Shown: positions 29,617 to 38,028, counted from the first letter of the stretch. The stretch: DNA of 64,000 bases from Pseudomonas sp. SCB32 (GCF_009189165.1 NZ_CP045118.1:5456001-5520000); one strand, 5' to 3'. The notes: generated by a model not told the origin, from the letters alone. Numbers and translations: made by a program.

Positions 29617-31709
29617 CGCTTGCCGGGCGCCGGCGCCTTCGCCGGCAGCTGCATCTGCTGCAGCAACGGCCCGCACTGGTTGTCGTCCTTCTGACTGGGC
29701 GCCACCAGCGCCAGTAGCGCGGCCGCCGGCGCCACTGCAACGCCCAGCGCGACCATTCCCGCGCCGCGCAACACCAGCGGACCGCTGTGTACCCCGGCGC
29801 GGGGATTCTTGAAGGTGCCCTGGACGTAAAGTGGCGAGCGCAGCGAGAAGATGCGCAGGCCCTTGCTCTCCGGGATCACATCCAGGTCCAGCTGCTCGTT
29901 GGCGAAATTCGCCGTGCCCTGCACGTTGATGATGGCGTTCTCGGTGTCGAACACGAACACCCGCGGCTGTGCCAGGCCCTTGGCGATGCCGACGTCGGCG
30001 GCGGCGCAGTTGATCTTCACCTCGTCGTCGCCGAACAGCTTGGCCACCATGTAGTTGCCGACGTTGAGCCCGGCGATCTCCATCAATCCCTTGCTGATGC
30101 GCCCGTCATTCATCAGCAGCTTCATCTGCCCGTTGGCGCCGCCGAGGATGCTCGCCACCGAGTTGCCGGTGCCGCTGATCGCCGCGTCGCCGTTGAGCTC
30201 GCCGAAACTGGTCTGCATCGGAGCGAAGCTGGGGAACAACTGCTTGAGCTTGAAGCTGCGTGCCTTGAGCTCGACACGGCTCTGCATGGGCGTCTTGCCA
30301 CCATCCAGGCGGATATGTGAATCCAGCGTACCGCCGGCCATACCGAAGCGCAGGGGGTCCAGGGTGAGCAGGCCGTCGTCGAGCACCAGATGGGTATAGA
30401 GATCGCTGAGCGGCAGCTTGTCGCTGTGAACGATGCGCTTGCCGGTGAACTCCACGTCGGCGTCCATCGCGCGCCAGCGTTCGGTGCGAAACTCCTCCAC
30501 CGGCAACACCTTGTCCGCCGGCTGGCGGGTGGTCTGGCCACGCGCCTGCTTGTCCTTGTTCGAGTCGGCGCCGATCAGCGGCCCCAGGTCGGCCATCCGC
30601 AGTTGCTCGGAGCGCAGCTTACCGGAGAGCTTCGGGCGTGGCTGGCGATTGACGAACACCAGGTTGCCGTGGAGATCGCTACCGCCGACCTTGCCGTTGA
30701 AGTCGTCGTAATGGAAGGTCGCGCCACCGGGGGCTTTCAGTTGCGCCGCGAGGCGGCCGTCGGTCTCGTAGGCCGGGGTGTCGGGCAAGGTCACGCCGGT
30801 GAGCGGGAACAGATTGGCCATGCTGCTGCCGGCCAGCTTCAGGCGCAGGTCGAGCGCGCCCAGGTTGAGCGGGTCGGTCAGCCTGCCGACCACGCTGGCG
30901 CGGGTGCTGCCGGCAGTGATATCCGCCTGTACCGGAAACGGCCTGGCGGCGTCCTGCAGGGCCAGCATGCCGCCTACCTTGCCGGAGCCGCTCAGGGGCA
31001 GGCCCTTGTACTCGCCCTTGAGCTTCCAGCCGAACACATAGTCCTGGGTCTCTACCGCGTCCTTGCCAGCCAGCGCCTTGCCGGCCAACTCGCCAAAGGA
31101 CACCGGCTTGCCGAGCGGGTCCACCAGCAGTTCCAGGCGGGTCTTCAGGCTCTGGTCATCCAGGGTGATGCGTCCCTTGTCGAAGCCGATCTCACCGATA
31201 TCCAGCGTCCAGGGTGACGACTGGGGATTGGCTTCTGCGTCCTTCCTCGGCAGCTCGAAGGTCCAGGTGGCGCGGCCATCGGCCAGGCGCAGCAGGTCCG
31301 CGCTGGGGCGGGTCAGGATGATCTGCGGGATGCTCACGGTCTTCCAGAGCAGCGGCAGCGGCGCCAGTCGGAACTCCACCTTTTCCAGGCTGGCGAACTG
31401 ATTTTTACCGGGAAGGGGCGCAGGGGTCTTAGCGGAGGCCCAGTCGGGATTGCCCAGGGTGATATCGGCGGCGCTGAAATGCGGCCAGGGCACCAGCGCG
31501 CGCCAGCCTCCCTCCTCCGGCTCGGTGCGCCAGAGCACTTGCAGATCGCCGTTGATGGCGAAGGTGCGCCCCAGTTCGGCGGACACCTTCTCGTTGATCA
31601 TCGGCTTCACCCGATTCCAATCGAAGGTGGCGACGAAGACCAGCATGCCCGCGAACAGGGCGACGAAGCCGGTGAAGGTCCAAAGGCAGATTCGCTGGCC
31701 GCGCGTCAT
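29610..31709 (-). CDS. AsmA family protein
   Basis: The 699-residue protein has an N-terminal membrane helix (about 6-28), a large periplasmic region rich in beta-strands, and the family C-terminal AsmA_2 region (GNSVASILGGANGQMKLLMN, then AGLNVGNYMVAKLFGDDEVK near 540-600). AsmA-like proteins are now thought to form bridges carrying phospholipid from the inner to the outer membrane. Near the C-terminus there is a short hydrophobic segment (GAGMVALGVAVAPAAALLALVA). Start 31709 has AGGGAG seven bases upstream. The 3' end overlaps the convergent gene by seven bases. Confidence 0.85.
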   Translation of the reverse strand: MTRGQRICLWTFTGFVALFAGMLVFVATFDWNRVKPMINEKVSAELGRTFAINGDLQVLWRTEPEEGGWRALVPWPHFSAADITLGNPDWASAKTPAPLPGKNQFASLEKVEFRLAPLPLLWKTVSIPQIILTRPSADLLRLADGRATWTFELPRKDAEANPQSSPWTLDIGEIGFDKGRITLDDQSLKTRLELLVDPLGKPVSFGELAGKALAGKDAVETQDYVFGWKLKGEYKGLPLSGSGKVGGMLALQDAARPFPVQADITAGSTRASVVGRLTDPLNLGALDLRLKLAGSSMANLFPLTGVTLPDTPAYETDGRLAAQLKAPGGATFHYDDFNGKVGGSDLHGNLVFVNRQPRPKLSGKLRSEQLRMADLGPLIGADSNKDKQARGQTTRQPADKVLPVEEFRTERWRAMDADVEFTGKRIVHSDKLPLSDLYTHLVLDDGLLTLDPLRFGMAGGTLDSHIRLDGGKTPMQSRVELKARSFKLKQLFPSFAPMQTSFGELNGDAAISGTGNSVASILGGANGQMKLLMNDGRISKGLMEIAGLNVGNYMVAKLFGDDEVKINCAAADVGIAKGLAQPRVFVFDTENAIINVQGTANFANEQLDLDVIPESKGLRIFSLRSPLYVQGTFKNPRAGVHSGPLVLRGAGMVALGVAVAPAAALLALVAPSQKDDNQCGPLLQQMQLPAKAPAPGKRQ

Positions 31710-32148
31710 ACGTGAACTCCCTGGTTGCCGCGTCGGTGAAAGGCCTGGCATCCCGGCGCCAGACCCAGTGCACGGGTTGCGATGAAAGCACGACCGCCGG
31801 AGCCCGCCGCGCCGGCATTCTCCCTTGGTCCGTGAATTTGGACCACCGTTGGCGCGGTAAATCTCCCGCAATCGATCGCGCAGGGGCAGGCCTGGACGGA
31901 CAACGCGGGGAAAAGTACCGGCGGGTACCGCGCCGGGCTCGCTCGGCAGGTCCTCGCTGAATCCACGAAAGTGGCGCTCTAGAGCCGTTATCGGCGAATT
32001 CGCCAGCAAACATATCCATAAAACAGATATTAACGGTTAAGCCGATAGCCCCTATCAAGGTTATCGATATAAGCACAATTTACTAACTAAATATTTGTTT
32101 TATAACAGGTAAATAAACAATCATCGACATCGATACAGACTATCTCCA
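31710..32148. other. Intergenic region with AT-rich stretch upstream of repeat-protein gene 1
   Basis: No gene is seen. From about 31995 the DNA becomes strikingly AT-rich against the GC-rich background (for example TTACTAACTAAATATTTGTTTTATAAC near 32090-32105). It contains the short palindrome GATAG-CCC-CTATC (32044-32056) and is likely to hold the promoter and upstream binding sites of the gene at 32230. Similar but shorter AT-rich sequence precedes the second gene. Confidence 0.5.
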
Positions 32149-32229
32149 GGCATCGTTTTCCAATCGATTATCCAGAACGGATACTGAGCCCGTGTCCAAG
32201 AACTCCCCCACTCTTTCTGGAGCCGAATC
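32149..32229 (+). promoter_or_regulatory. 81-nt leader of repeat-protein gene 1 with SD-pairing hairpin
   Basis: TCCAGAA (32171-32177) is the exact complement of TTCTGGA (32215-32221), which includes most of the Shine-Dalgarno GGAG (32219-32222). The leader is homologous, and equal in length, to 33034-33114, where a different pair of arms does the same job. A conserved unpaired segment CCCGT..CCAAGAACT lies between the arms. The structure could limit translation, as an RNA thermometer or protein/sRNA-controlled switch. Confidence 0.55.
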
Positions 32230-32784
32230 ATGAAACGCACTCTCGTACTTGGCTTTGCCCTCTCCGTACTTGCTGTCAATGCCGCTTTCGCCGGCGCCCA
32301 GCAAGAGTCCCCGGTCCTGAACGCCAGCCACGTTCAAATGCTGGTCCAGGACGGCGCCGAACACGCCCTGGATCAACAACAACAGAAGCAACTGGACGCG
32401 GCCCAGGCTCGCATCGCCGAGAACGGCTCCAGTCAATCGGTTGATCGTCTGCACCACGAAATGAACGTTGCTGAAAACGGTTCCAGCCAGTCGGTTGATC
32501 GTCTGCACAAGGAACTGGGTGTTGCCGAGAACGGCTCCAGCCAGTCGGTCGATCGCCTGCACCAGGAAATGAGCGTTGCCGAGAACGGCTCCAGCCAGTC
32601 GGTCGATCGCCTGCACCAGGAAATGAGCGTTGCCGAGAACGGCTCCAGCCAGTCGGTTGATCGCCTGCACCAGGAAATGAGCGTTGCCGAAAACGGCTCC
32701 AGCCAGACCATCGACCGCCTGCACGGCAACATGGTCGCCGAGTCCGGTGGCGATACCGTCTTCGACGCCCACCTGAAGGCCTGA
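32230..32784 (+). CDS. Secreted tandem-repeat protein 1 (18-residue VAENGSSQSVDRLH repeats)
   Basis: The 184-residue protein has a Sec signal peptide (1-21, cut after AAFA), a Gln-rich helical stretch (24-61), six repeats of about 18 residues (62-168; core AENGSSQSVDRLH plus HEMN, KELG or QEMS) and a C-terminal cap VAESGGDTVFDAHLK. The cap itself looks like a diverged repeat unit. No cysteine, lipobox or membrane anchor is seen, so it should be periplasmic or exported. It is a paralogue of the next gene. I do not recognise a function; repeats of this general type occur in uncharacterised Pseudomonas proteins. Its neighbours give no clue. Confidence 0.8.
   Translation: MKRTLVLGFALSVLAVNAAFAGAQQESPVLNASHVQMLVQDGAEHALDQQQQKQLDAAQARIAENGSSQSVDRLHHEMNVAENGSSQSVDRLHKELGVAENGSSQSVDRLHQEMSVAENGSSQSVDRLHQEMSVAENGSSQSVDRLHQEMSVAENGSSQTIDRLHGNMVAESGGDTVFDAHLKA
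32413..32733 (+). repeat. Coding tandem repeat, six 54-bp units
   Basis: Six units of 54 bp (last one 51) begin at codons 62, 80, 98, 116, 134 and 152. Units 3 and 4 are identical in nucleotide sequence and unit 5 differs at a third codon position, which points to recent duplication by slippage or unequal crossing over. Confidence 0.9.
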
Positions 32785-32812
32785 TCCACGCAGTACGCCG
32801 CAAGGCGACAGA

Positions 32813-32835
32813 AAAGCCCGGCCCTGCCGGGCTTT
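32813..32835 (+). terminator. Terminator after repeat-protein gene 1
   Basis: AAAGCCCGGC (32813-32822), loop CCT, GCCGGGCTTT (32826-32835), followed by CTTAT. The same stem with another loop ends the second gene. The 3' flank GCCGCAAGGCGACAG is also shared. Confidence 0.85.
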
Positions 32836-33033
32836 CTTATGCCCTTCCGATCTCAACAGCAGCAGTGCTAGCAATGCTGGGCAAGTTCAGCGTTGTAACG
32901 ACATCCTACTCAACCCACCGCCTCAATCGCCTGAAAGCGCCGTCCCAGATCGCTTTTCGTCGTTACATCAGCGGTAGCGATAGTAGAAATTAGCCGGCTA
33001 AATAATCGATGACGTTGATCCGCTCTATTGAGA

Positions 33034-33114
33034 GGCATCGTTTTTAAATCGATTAATCCGAAGGGAAAATGAACCCGTAGCCAAGAACTTCCTCCCCCTT
33101 CGGAGCCACTTAAA
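33034..33114 (+). promoter_or_regulatory. 81-nt leader of repeat-protein gene 2 with SD-pairing hairpin
   Basis: TCCGAAGGG (33057-33065) is the exact complement of CCCTTCGGA (33096-33104), which includes three bases of the Shine-Dalgarno GGAG (33102-33105). Compared with the leader of gene 1, both arms have changed but remain complementary, which is the pattern expected for a selected RNA structure. The loop segment CCCGT..CCAAGAACT is conserved. Confidence 0.55.
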
Positions 33115-33561
33115 ATGAAACGCCAGATCGCCCTCAGCCTTGCACTCACTTCCCTGATGACCGCCAGCGCCGCCTTTGCCGCACCGGCCATCCTGAACAA
33201 CGGCCCGCGCGCCACTCACCAGCACGAACACCAGCTGCAGCAGAAGAGCGGTGAAGCTCACGTTGCCGCCAACGGTTCCGAGCGCACCATCGATCGCCTG
33301 CACAAGCAGATGGGTGATGAAGCCCGTGTTGCCGAGAATGGTTCCGACCGCACCATCGACCGCCTGCACAAGCAGATGGGTGACGAAGCCCGCGTTGCCG
33401 AGAACGGCTCCGACCGCACCATCGACCGCCTGCACAAGCAGATGGGTGACGAGGCCCGCGTAGCCGAGAATGGCTCCGAGCACAGCATCGATCGCCTGCA
33501 CAGCAATATGGTTGCCGAGTCCGGTGGCGATACCGTCTTCGATGCTCACCTGAAAGTCTGA
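33115..33561 (+). CDS. Secreted tandem-repeat protein 2 (22-residue VAENGSDRTIDRLHKQMGDEAR repeats)
   Basis: The 148-residue paralogue of the preceding protein has a Sec signal peptide (1-22, AFA-A cleavage), a His/Gln-rich stretch (33-49, HQHEHQLQQ), four repeats (50-132) and the same C-terminal cap as protein 1, identical except for the last residue. The unit here is 22 residues because a five-residue GDEAR linker follows the shared core VAENGSxxxIDRLHxxM, so the core is kept while the period is not. The His-rich segment could bind a metal. Function unknown; leader and terminator are homologous to those of gene 1, which implies duplication of the whole transcription unit. Confidence 0.8.
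   Translation: MKRQIALSLALTSLMTASAAFAAPAILNNGPRATHQHEHQLQQKSGEAHVAANGSERTIDRLHKQMGDEARVAENGSDRTIDRLHKQMGDEARVAENGSDRTIDRLHKQMGDEARVAENGSEHSIDRLHSNMVAESGGDTVFDAHLKV
33262..33510 (+). repeat. Coding tandem repeat, four 66-bp units
   Basis: Units start at codons 50, 72, 94 and 116 (the last is shortened to 51 bp before the cap). The middle units encode identical peptides with a few synonymous changes. Confidence 0.9.
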
Positions 33562-33582
33562 TCTACGCCGCAAGGCGACAGA

Positions 33583-33606
33583 AAAGCCCGGCTAATGCCG
33601 GGCTTT
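33583..33606 (+). terminator. Terminator after repeat-protein gene 2
   Basis: AAAGCCCGGC (33583-33592), loop TAAT, GCCGGGCTTT (33597-33606), followed by CTTATTT. It lies about 80 bases from the convergent MFS gene and may serve both strands. Confidence 0.85.
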
Positions 33607-33687
33607 CTTATTTGTGCCGCACGCAGGGGAGCGGCAGCTTGTGGAGAGGGAAGTACCGGAGCAGCCTCGGCTGCCGGGTACAGACCG

Positions 33688-34998
33688 TCAGCCCCTGGTT
33701 CCGGGGCCGTCCGGCGCACCGTCGGAGCGGCCGATGGTCGGCGGCGCTTCCACCACCAGCTCGTCGGGTACTTCCTCGACACGCGGGTCGAGGGCCGCGG
33801 CCATCGGGCTGACGGTATCGGGCATCGCCACATGGTGCAGCGGCGCCTCGTCGACGCGGTGCATGTCGGTGACGCGGCGCGGTTGTACCCAGACGATCAG
33901 CAGCACTGCATAAGCCGAAACCAGCATGTAGAACATGCCGGGGCCGAAGTGACGCATCATCGCGCCGGCGAACAGCGGGCCGATGCAGGCGCCAACGCCG
34001 TAGGTGGTCAGCAGCATTGCCGAGAGCGCCACGCGGCGCGGCTGTTCGACGTGGTCGTTGGCCAGCGCCACCGCCAGCGGATAGAGGGTGAACAACAGCA
34101 TGCCGGTGACGAAGCCGTTGGCCAGCAACAGCTGATACGGCAACTGCACCAGCCCCCACATCGGCACGGCGGCGACGCACAGCAACAATGCGTTGCCACG
34201 GATCAGCCAGCTGCGGTTCATCCGGTCCGACAGCCAACCCAGCGGCCACTGCGCGCAGAAGCCGGCGATGATGCAGACACCGACGAACAGGCTCGACTGC
34301 GAGGTATCCAGGCCGTTGCGCGCCGCGTACACCGGCGCCAGGCCGTAGAAGGCGCCGATCATCAGGCCGGCGACGAAGATGGTGCCCAGCGACTGCGGCA
34401 CGCGTTTCCAGAAGAAGCCGATCTCCAGCGGCGCCGCCACCAGCTTGGCCGGGTGCACCCGGCGGGTCAGCGCCAGCGGGATCAGGCAGGAGGAGAAGCA
34501 GATGGCGACCAGCAGCAGTGGCTTGTAGTCCAGCGCCGGGCTCAGCGCCAGCAGGCCCTGGCCGACCACCAGGCCGGCGTCCACCGCCACCATGTAGCCG
34601 GCGAACACCTTGCCGCGCTGGCGCGACTCGGCCTGCTCGTTGAGCCAGCTCTCGATCACCATGTACTGGTTCATCATCACCGCGCCCATCACGAAGCGCA
34701 GCACCATCCACACCTCCAGCTGCGAGACCAGCGCGTGGATCAGCACGATCACCGTCGCCAGCCCCGCGCAGGCAACGTAGGAACGGATGTGGCCGAAGCT
34801 GGCGATCAGCTTGTGGCCGAACTTGCCGCCGCAGACCAGGCCGAAGTAGTAGGCGGCCATCAGGCCACCGACCCACAGGTCACCCACCCCTTCCTGGGTC
34901 AGGCGCAGGCCCATGTAGGTAGTGAACAGGCCGGAGCCGGCGAGCATCAGCAGCGTAGCGGTATAGAGCGCGGGAAAAGTGACGAGCGGGCTGAACAT
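33688..34998 (-). CDS. MFS transporter, YcaD-like
   Basis: The 436-residue protein has twelve predicted membrane helices and a hydrophilic C-terminal tail of about 55 residues. The loop after helix 2 (GGKFGHKLIASFGHIR) and the segment MVIESWLNEQAESRQRGKVFAGYM are characteristic of the YcaD-type subgroup of the major facilitator superfamily. The transported compound is unknown. Start 34998 (ATG TTC AGC CCG) is chosen; a TTG at 35016 is in frame. It is a single-gene unit, convergent with repeat-protein gene 2. Confidence 0.82.
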   Translation of the reverse strand: MFSPLVTFPALYTATLLMLAGSGLFTTYMGLRLTQEGVGDLWVGGLMAAYYFGLVCGGKFGHKLIASFGHIRSYVACAGLATVIVLIHALVSQLEVWMVLRFVMGAVMMNQYMVIESWLNEQAESRQRGKVFAGYMVAVDAGLVVGQGLLALSPALDYKPLLLVAICFSSCLIPLALTRRVHPAKLVAAPLEIGFFWKRVPQSLGTIFVAGLMIGAFYGLAPVYAARNGLDTSQSSLFVGVCIIAGFCAQWPLGWLSDRMNRSWLIRGNALLLCVAAVPMWGLVQLPYQLLLANGFVTGMLLFTLYPLAVALANDHVEQPRRVALSAMLLTTYGVGACIGPLFAGAMMRHFGPGMFYMLVSAYAVLLIVWVQPRRVTDMHRVDEAPLHHVAMPDTVSPMAAALDPRVEEVPDELVVEAPPTIGRSDGAPDGPGTRG

Positions 34999-35212
34999 GG
35001 CGAGTCCGGCAGGCAATTCAAGGATGGGTGTAGGTTAGCAAGGCGCCGCTGGCTGAGGCCGGCAGGTGCCCGACATCGGACAGCTCCGGCACGCCAAAGA
35101 TCACATTGCGGCGCCTGCGGGCATTATCACCATCGGCCAGCACCGCCGCCATCACGGTGAAACCATCGGTCGCCCGGCTCTATCCAAATGGGAAAGCGTC
35201 CGGAGATTCGCC

Positions 35213-35455
35213 ATGACACCCGCCGACCTCAAGCCCTTCCTGCTCTACTGCACCCTGATCAACTACGTGATCCTGCTGATCTGGTTCGCCGCGTTCAGCT
35301 TCGCCCACGACGGTCTCTATCGCCTTCATTCACGCTGGTTCGGGATTTCCGTCGAGCGCTTCGATGCCCTGCACTATGGCGGCATGGCGGTCTACAAGAT
35401 CGGCGTACTGCTGCTGAACCTGACGCCGCTGATCGCCCTTTGCATGCTGTACTGA
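35213..35455 (+). CDS. Small two-helix membrane protein (DUF6868-like)
   Basis: The 80-residue protein has two hydrophobic segments (about 9-30 and 58-79) separated by a charged stretch with RLHSRWFGIS. It begins at 35213 with CGGAG eight bases upstream. It resembles small uncharacterised proteins common in proteobacteria; no function is known to me. The preceding 214 bases (34999-35212) show no other gene. Confidence 0.75.
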   Translation: MTPADLKPFLLYCTLINYVILLIWFAAFSFAHDGLYRLHSRWFGISVERFDALHYGGMAVYKIGVLLLNLTPLIALCMLY

Positions 35456-35558
35456 CACCGGGCCATGCGACGAATGACCGCCCATCCAATAGCTAAGTGC
35501 TGAAATTTATTGGAAATGTTCGTGTCGTAGGGTGCACGCAGTTTGAAGGAGATCCCCC

Positions 35559-35774
35559 GTGCACCACGCTACTCGCAGCCTGCGAAAAACCCTCGACGCC
35601 GTCGCCACCAACAACGAGGCCACGGCGCTGGAAGTCATGCGAGCCGTCGACCAGGTCCAGGACGACCTGTTGCGGCAGAAGTTGCTCAAGTCCATCCACC
35701 ACCTCAACCAGGACGCCGCCGACCTGCGCGCCCTGCGTGAGGAAGTCAACGCGCCGCAGAGCCGGCGCGCCTGA
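35559..35774 (+). CDS. Small helical protein, function unknown
   Basis: The 71-residue product starts at GTG 35559 behind a strong GAAGGAGA RBS, which decides the start. It is almost entirely charged amphipathic helix (two helices, about 3-30 and 33-62) with no cysteine, signal or membrane segment. I do not recognise it. It converges on desB with a six-base gap. Confidence 0.6.
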   Translation: MHHATRSLRKTLDAVATNNEATALEVMRAVDQVQDDLLRQKLLKSIHHLNQDAADLRALREEVNAPQSRRA

Positions 35775-35780
35775 TCCGCA

Positions 35781-36857
35781 TCAGGCGTTCGCCGCCGCGT
35801 TGGGCAGACGGTAGATCCAGATTCGCCTGATGACCGTGGCGAATTGCGCGGACAGCCTGCCGCTGTTGTAGGTCTGGCCGTAGCGCGCGGCGATCTCGCG
35901 CACCTGGCGCGAAAGCCCGGCGTAACGACGCGCTGGCAGGTCCGGGAACAGGTGGTGCTCGATCTGGTGGCTGAGGTTGCCGGTGAGAATGTGGAACAGC
36001 CACCCGCCTTCCAGGTTGCTCGACCCGCGCAACTGGCGCAGGTACCAGTGGCCGCGCGTCTCGTTGTCCAGCACCTGGGGCGGGAACACGGCGGCCTTCT
36101 CGGTGAAATGACCGCAGAAGATCACGGTGAAGGTCCACAGGTTGCGCATCAGGTTGGCAATCACGTTGCCCAGCAGCACCGCACCGAAGGCACCGCTGAA
36201 CAGGCCCAGCAGCGGAAACACCCCATAGTCCTTGATCCACTGGCGCCCAACCTTGGCGTTGAACTGGCGCAGCAGCGGACGCAGTTCCTCCTTGCTCATC
36301 CGTCCCTTCGCATACTTGTCCAGGCGCAGGTGCTGGATCGCCACGGCGTACTGGAACAGCAGCGCCTGGAGCATCACCCACAGCGGCTGCCAGCGGTAGA
36401 AGGGCTTCCACTTCTGCTCGGGGAACAGGCGCACCACGCCGTAGCCGACGTCATCGTCCTTGCCCAGCACGTTGGTGTAGGTGTGATGGATATGGTTGTG
36501 GGTGTGCCGCCAGAAATCCGAAGGCCCGACGATATCCCACTCATAGGTGCGCCCGGCGAATTCCGGATCGTTCATCCAGTCGTACTGGCCATGCATGACG
36601 TTATGGCCCAGCTCCATGTTCTCCAGGATCTTGCCCAGCCCGAGCAGGATGGTGCCGAGCAGCCAGGCGGGCGGGAACCAGCCGGCCATCAGCAGGATGC
36701 GGCCGCTCCAGCAGCAGAAGCGCACCGCCGCGCGGATGCGGCGGATGTAGCGGGCGTCGGTCTCGCCCAGGTCGTGCAGGGTGTGCTGGCGCAGAGAGTC
36801 CAGTTCGGCACCGAAGGCCGCCAGCTCTGCGGCGGACAGGTCGCGGTCGTCGCGCAT
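35781..36857 (-). CDS. desB: Acyl-CoA delta-9 desaturase DesB
   Basis: DesB introduces a double bond into saturated acyl chains from exogenous fatty acids, supplementing anaerobic FabA/FabB synthesis. The 358-residue membrane protein has two hydrophobic hairpins and the three histidine clusters of diiron desaturases: HNVMH (about 105), HNHIHH (about 138) and QIEHH (about 315). It follows desC by 14 bases on the same strand, and desT is divergent, exactly the PA4888-PA4890 arrangement of P. aeruginosa. Confidence 0.92.
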   Translation of the reverse strand: MRDDRDLSAAELAAFGAELDSLRQHTLHDLGETDARYIRRIRAAVRFCCWSGRILLMAGWFPPAWLLGTILLGLGKILENMELGHNVMHGQYDWMNDPEFAGRTYEWDIVGPSDFWRHTHNHIHHTYTNVLGKDDDVGYGVVRLFPEQKWKPFYRWQPLWVMLQALLFQYAVAIQHLRLDKYAKGRMSKEELRPLLRQFNAKVGRQWIKDYGVFPLLGLFSGAFGAVLLGNVIANLMRNLWTFTVIFCGHFTEKAAVFPPQVLDNETRGHWYLRQLRGSSNLEGGWLFHILTGNLSHQIEHHLFPDLPARRYAGLSRQVREIAARYGQTYNSGRLSAQFATVIRRIWIYRLPNAAANA

Positions 36858-36871
36858 GATTGGTCCTTGAG

Positions 36872-37972
36872 TCAGAGATCGACGGTCAGGTCGCCCTGGG
36901 GCGCGCTGACGCAGATACGGATGGGCTGGCCCGGCTCGCTGAACAGCTCGCCGCTGCGCAGGTCACGCACGCAGCCGCTGACCAGGGTGCAGGTGCAACT
37001 GGCGCAGACGCCCTGGCGGCAGCCGTGAGCCGGTCGAAGACCACTGGCTTCGGCCTGTTCCAGCAGGCTGCGGCGGCTGTCGCCGGAAAATTCCAACGCG
37101 CTGCGGGCAAAGCGCAGGCTCACCGATCTGGCCGGCTCGCCCTCGTCCCAGCTCGGCGGGCTGAAGCTTTCCAGCTGAAGACTGCGGCTGCTCGCGCCGA
37201 GCGACTGGCGCACGCTGTCGACGAAGCCGCCAGGGCCGCAGGCCAGCACGTGGCGATCATCCAGCCCTTGCACATGCTCAGGGTGAAAACGCCCACGCAA
37301 CTCACCGGCCACCGGCGCATCGCCGCTCAGGGCCCAGCGCAGCTCGAGGTTCGGATACTGCCGCGCCAAGGCCTCCAGCCCGTCGACGAAGGCCCGCTGG
37401 CCACGCTCGCGGACGTAATGCAGCAGCGTCACCGGGCCGTTGTAGCCCCGCGCCAGCGCCTCGCGCAGCAGGCCGAGCAAGGGCGTCAGGCCACTGCCCG
37501 CAGCCAGCAGCAGCACGCCCTGTTCGTCCTGCGGCCAGCTCAGCTCGCCATCCGCCATGCCCAGTTCCAGCACATCCCCCACGCACAGCTGATGCAGCAG
37601 GTAGGACGAAACACGACCTCCCGGTTGCAGCTTCACCGCGAATTCCAGGCAGCCGTCCTCGGCGATACGGGTCAGACTGTAGCTGCGGCTGCAGCGCACG
37701 CCCTCACGCTCGACATACAACTGCACGTGCTGGCCGGGCCGCGCGCCACGCCAGTGAGCATTGGGGCGCAGGCGCAATTCGAGCATATCGTCCGCCACCC
37801 ACTGCCGCGCCTCGACCCGCGCGTAGACCCGGTCGAGCGCCCAGCCGCGATTGCACACGCGCAGCACGGCGTCGACATCCGACTCGCGCAGCCACTGACC
37901 ACGTACCAGGGCACGCAAAGGCACAAGCAGCGGCCGGATCAGGCGCAGACCGGCGAAGGGAAGGAACGACAT
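36872..37972 (-). CDS. desC: Ferredoxin reductase-type electron donor DesC
   Basis: This 366-residue protein should pass electrons from NAD(P)H to DesB. Domains: FAD-binding (about 45-145, with RSYSLT), NAD-binding (about 150-265, with LLAAGSGLTPLL) and a C-terminal plant-type 2Fe-2S domain with cysteines in CRQGVCASCTC and a distal ICVS. Start 37972 gives MSFLPFAG; a GTG at 37981 is in frame. The promoter overlaps two 18-bp palindromes that fit DesT operators. Confidence 0.9.
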   Translation of the reverse strand: MSFLPFAGLRLIRPLLVPLRALVRGQWLRESDVDAVLRVCNRGWALDRVYARVEARQWVADDMLELRLRPNAHWRGARPGQHVQLYVEREGVRCSRSYSLTRIAEDGCLEFAVKLQPGGRVSSYLLHQLCVGDVLELGMADGELSWPQDEQGVLLLAAGSGLTPLLGLLREALARGYNGPVTLLHYVRERGQRAFVDGLEALARQYPNLELRWALSGDAPVAGELRGRFHPEHVQGLDDRHVLACGPGGFVDSVRQSLGASSRSLQLESFSPPSWDEGEPARSVSLRFARSALEFSGDSRRSLLEQAEASGLRPAHGCRQGVCASCTCTLVSGCVRDLRSGELFSEPGQPIRICVSAPQGDLTVDL

Positions 37973-37986
37973 GGACAACACCAGAC

Positions 37987-38004
37987 AGTAAACATGTGTT
38001 CACT
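37987..38004. promoter_or_regulatory. DesT-type operator 1
   Basis: AGTAAACATGTGTTCACT is an 18-bp near-palindrome of half-site AGTgAACAy, located 15 bases before the desC start codon. DesT is known to bind a palindrome in this region and sense saturated versus unsaturated acyl-CoA. Confidence 0.75.
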
Positions 38005-38028
38005 AAAATCTCATGCACAGGAGTTTTC

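Noticed and set aside
32413..33510. CRISPR array
   Set aside because: The regular 54-bp and 66-bp units lie wholly in frame within genes, have no unique spacers and no cas genes nearby.
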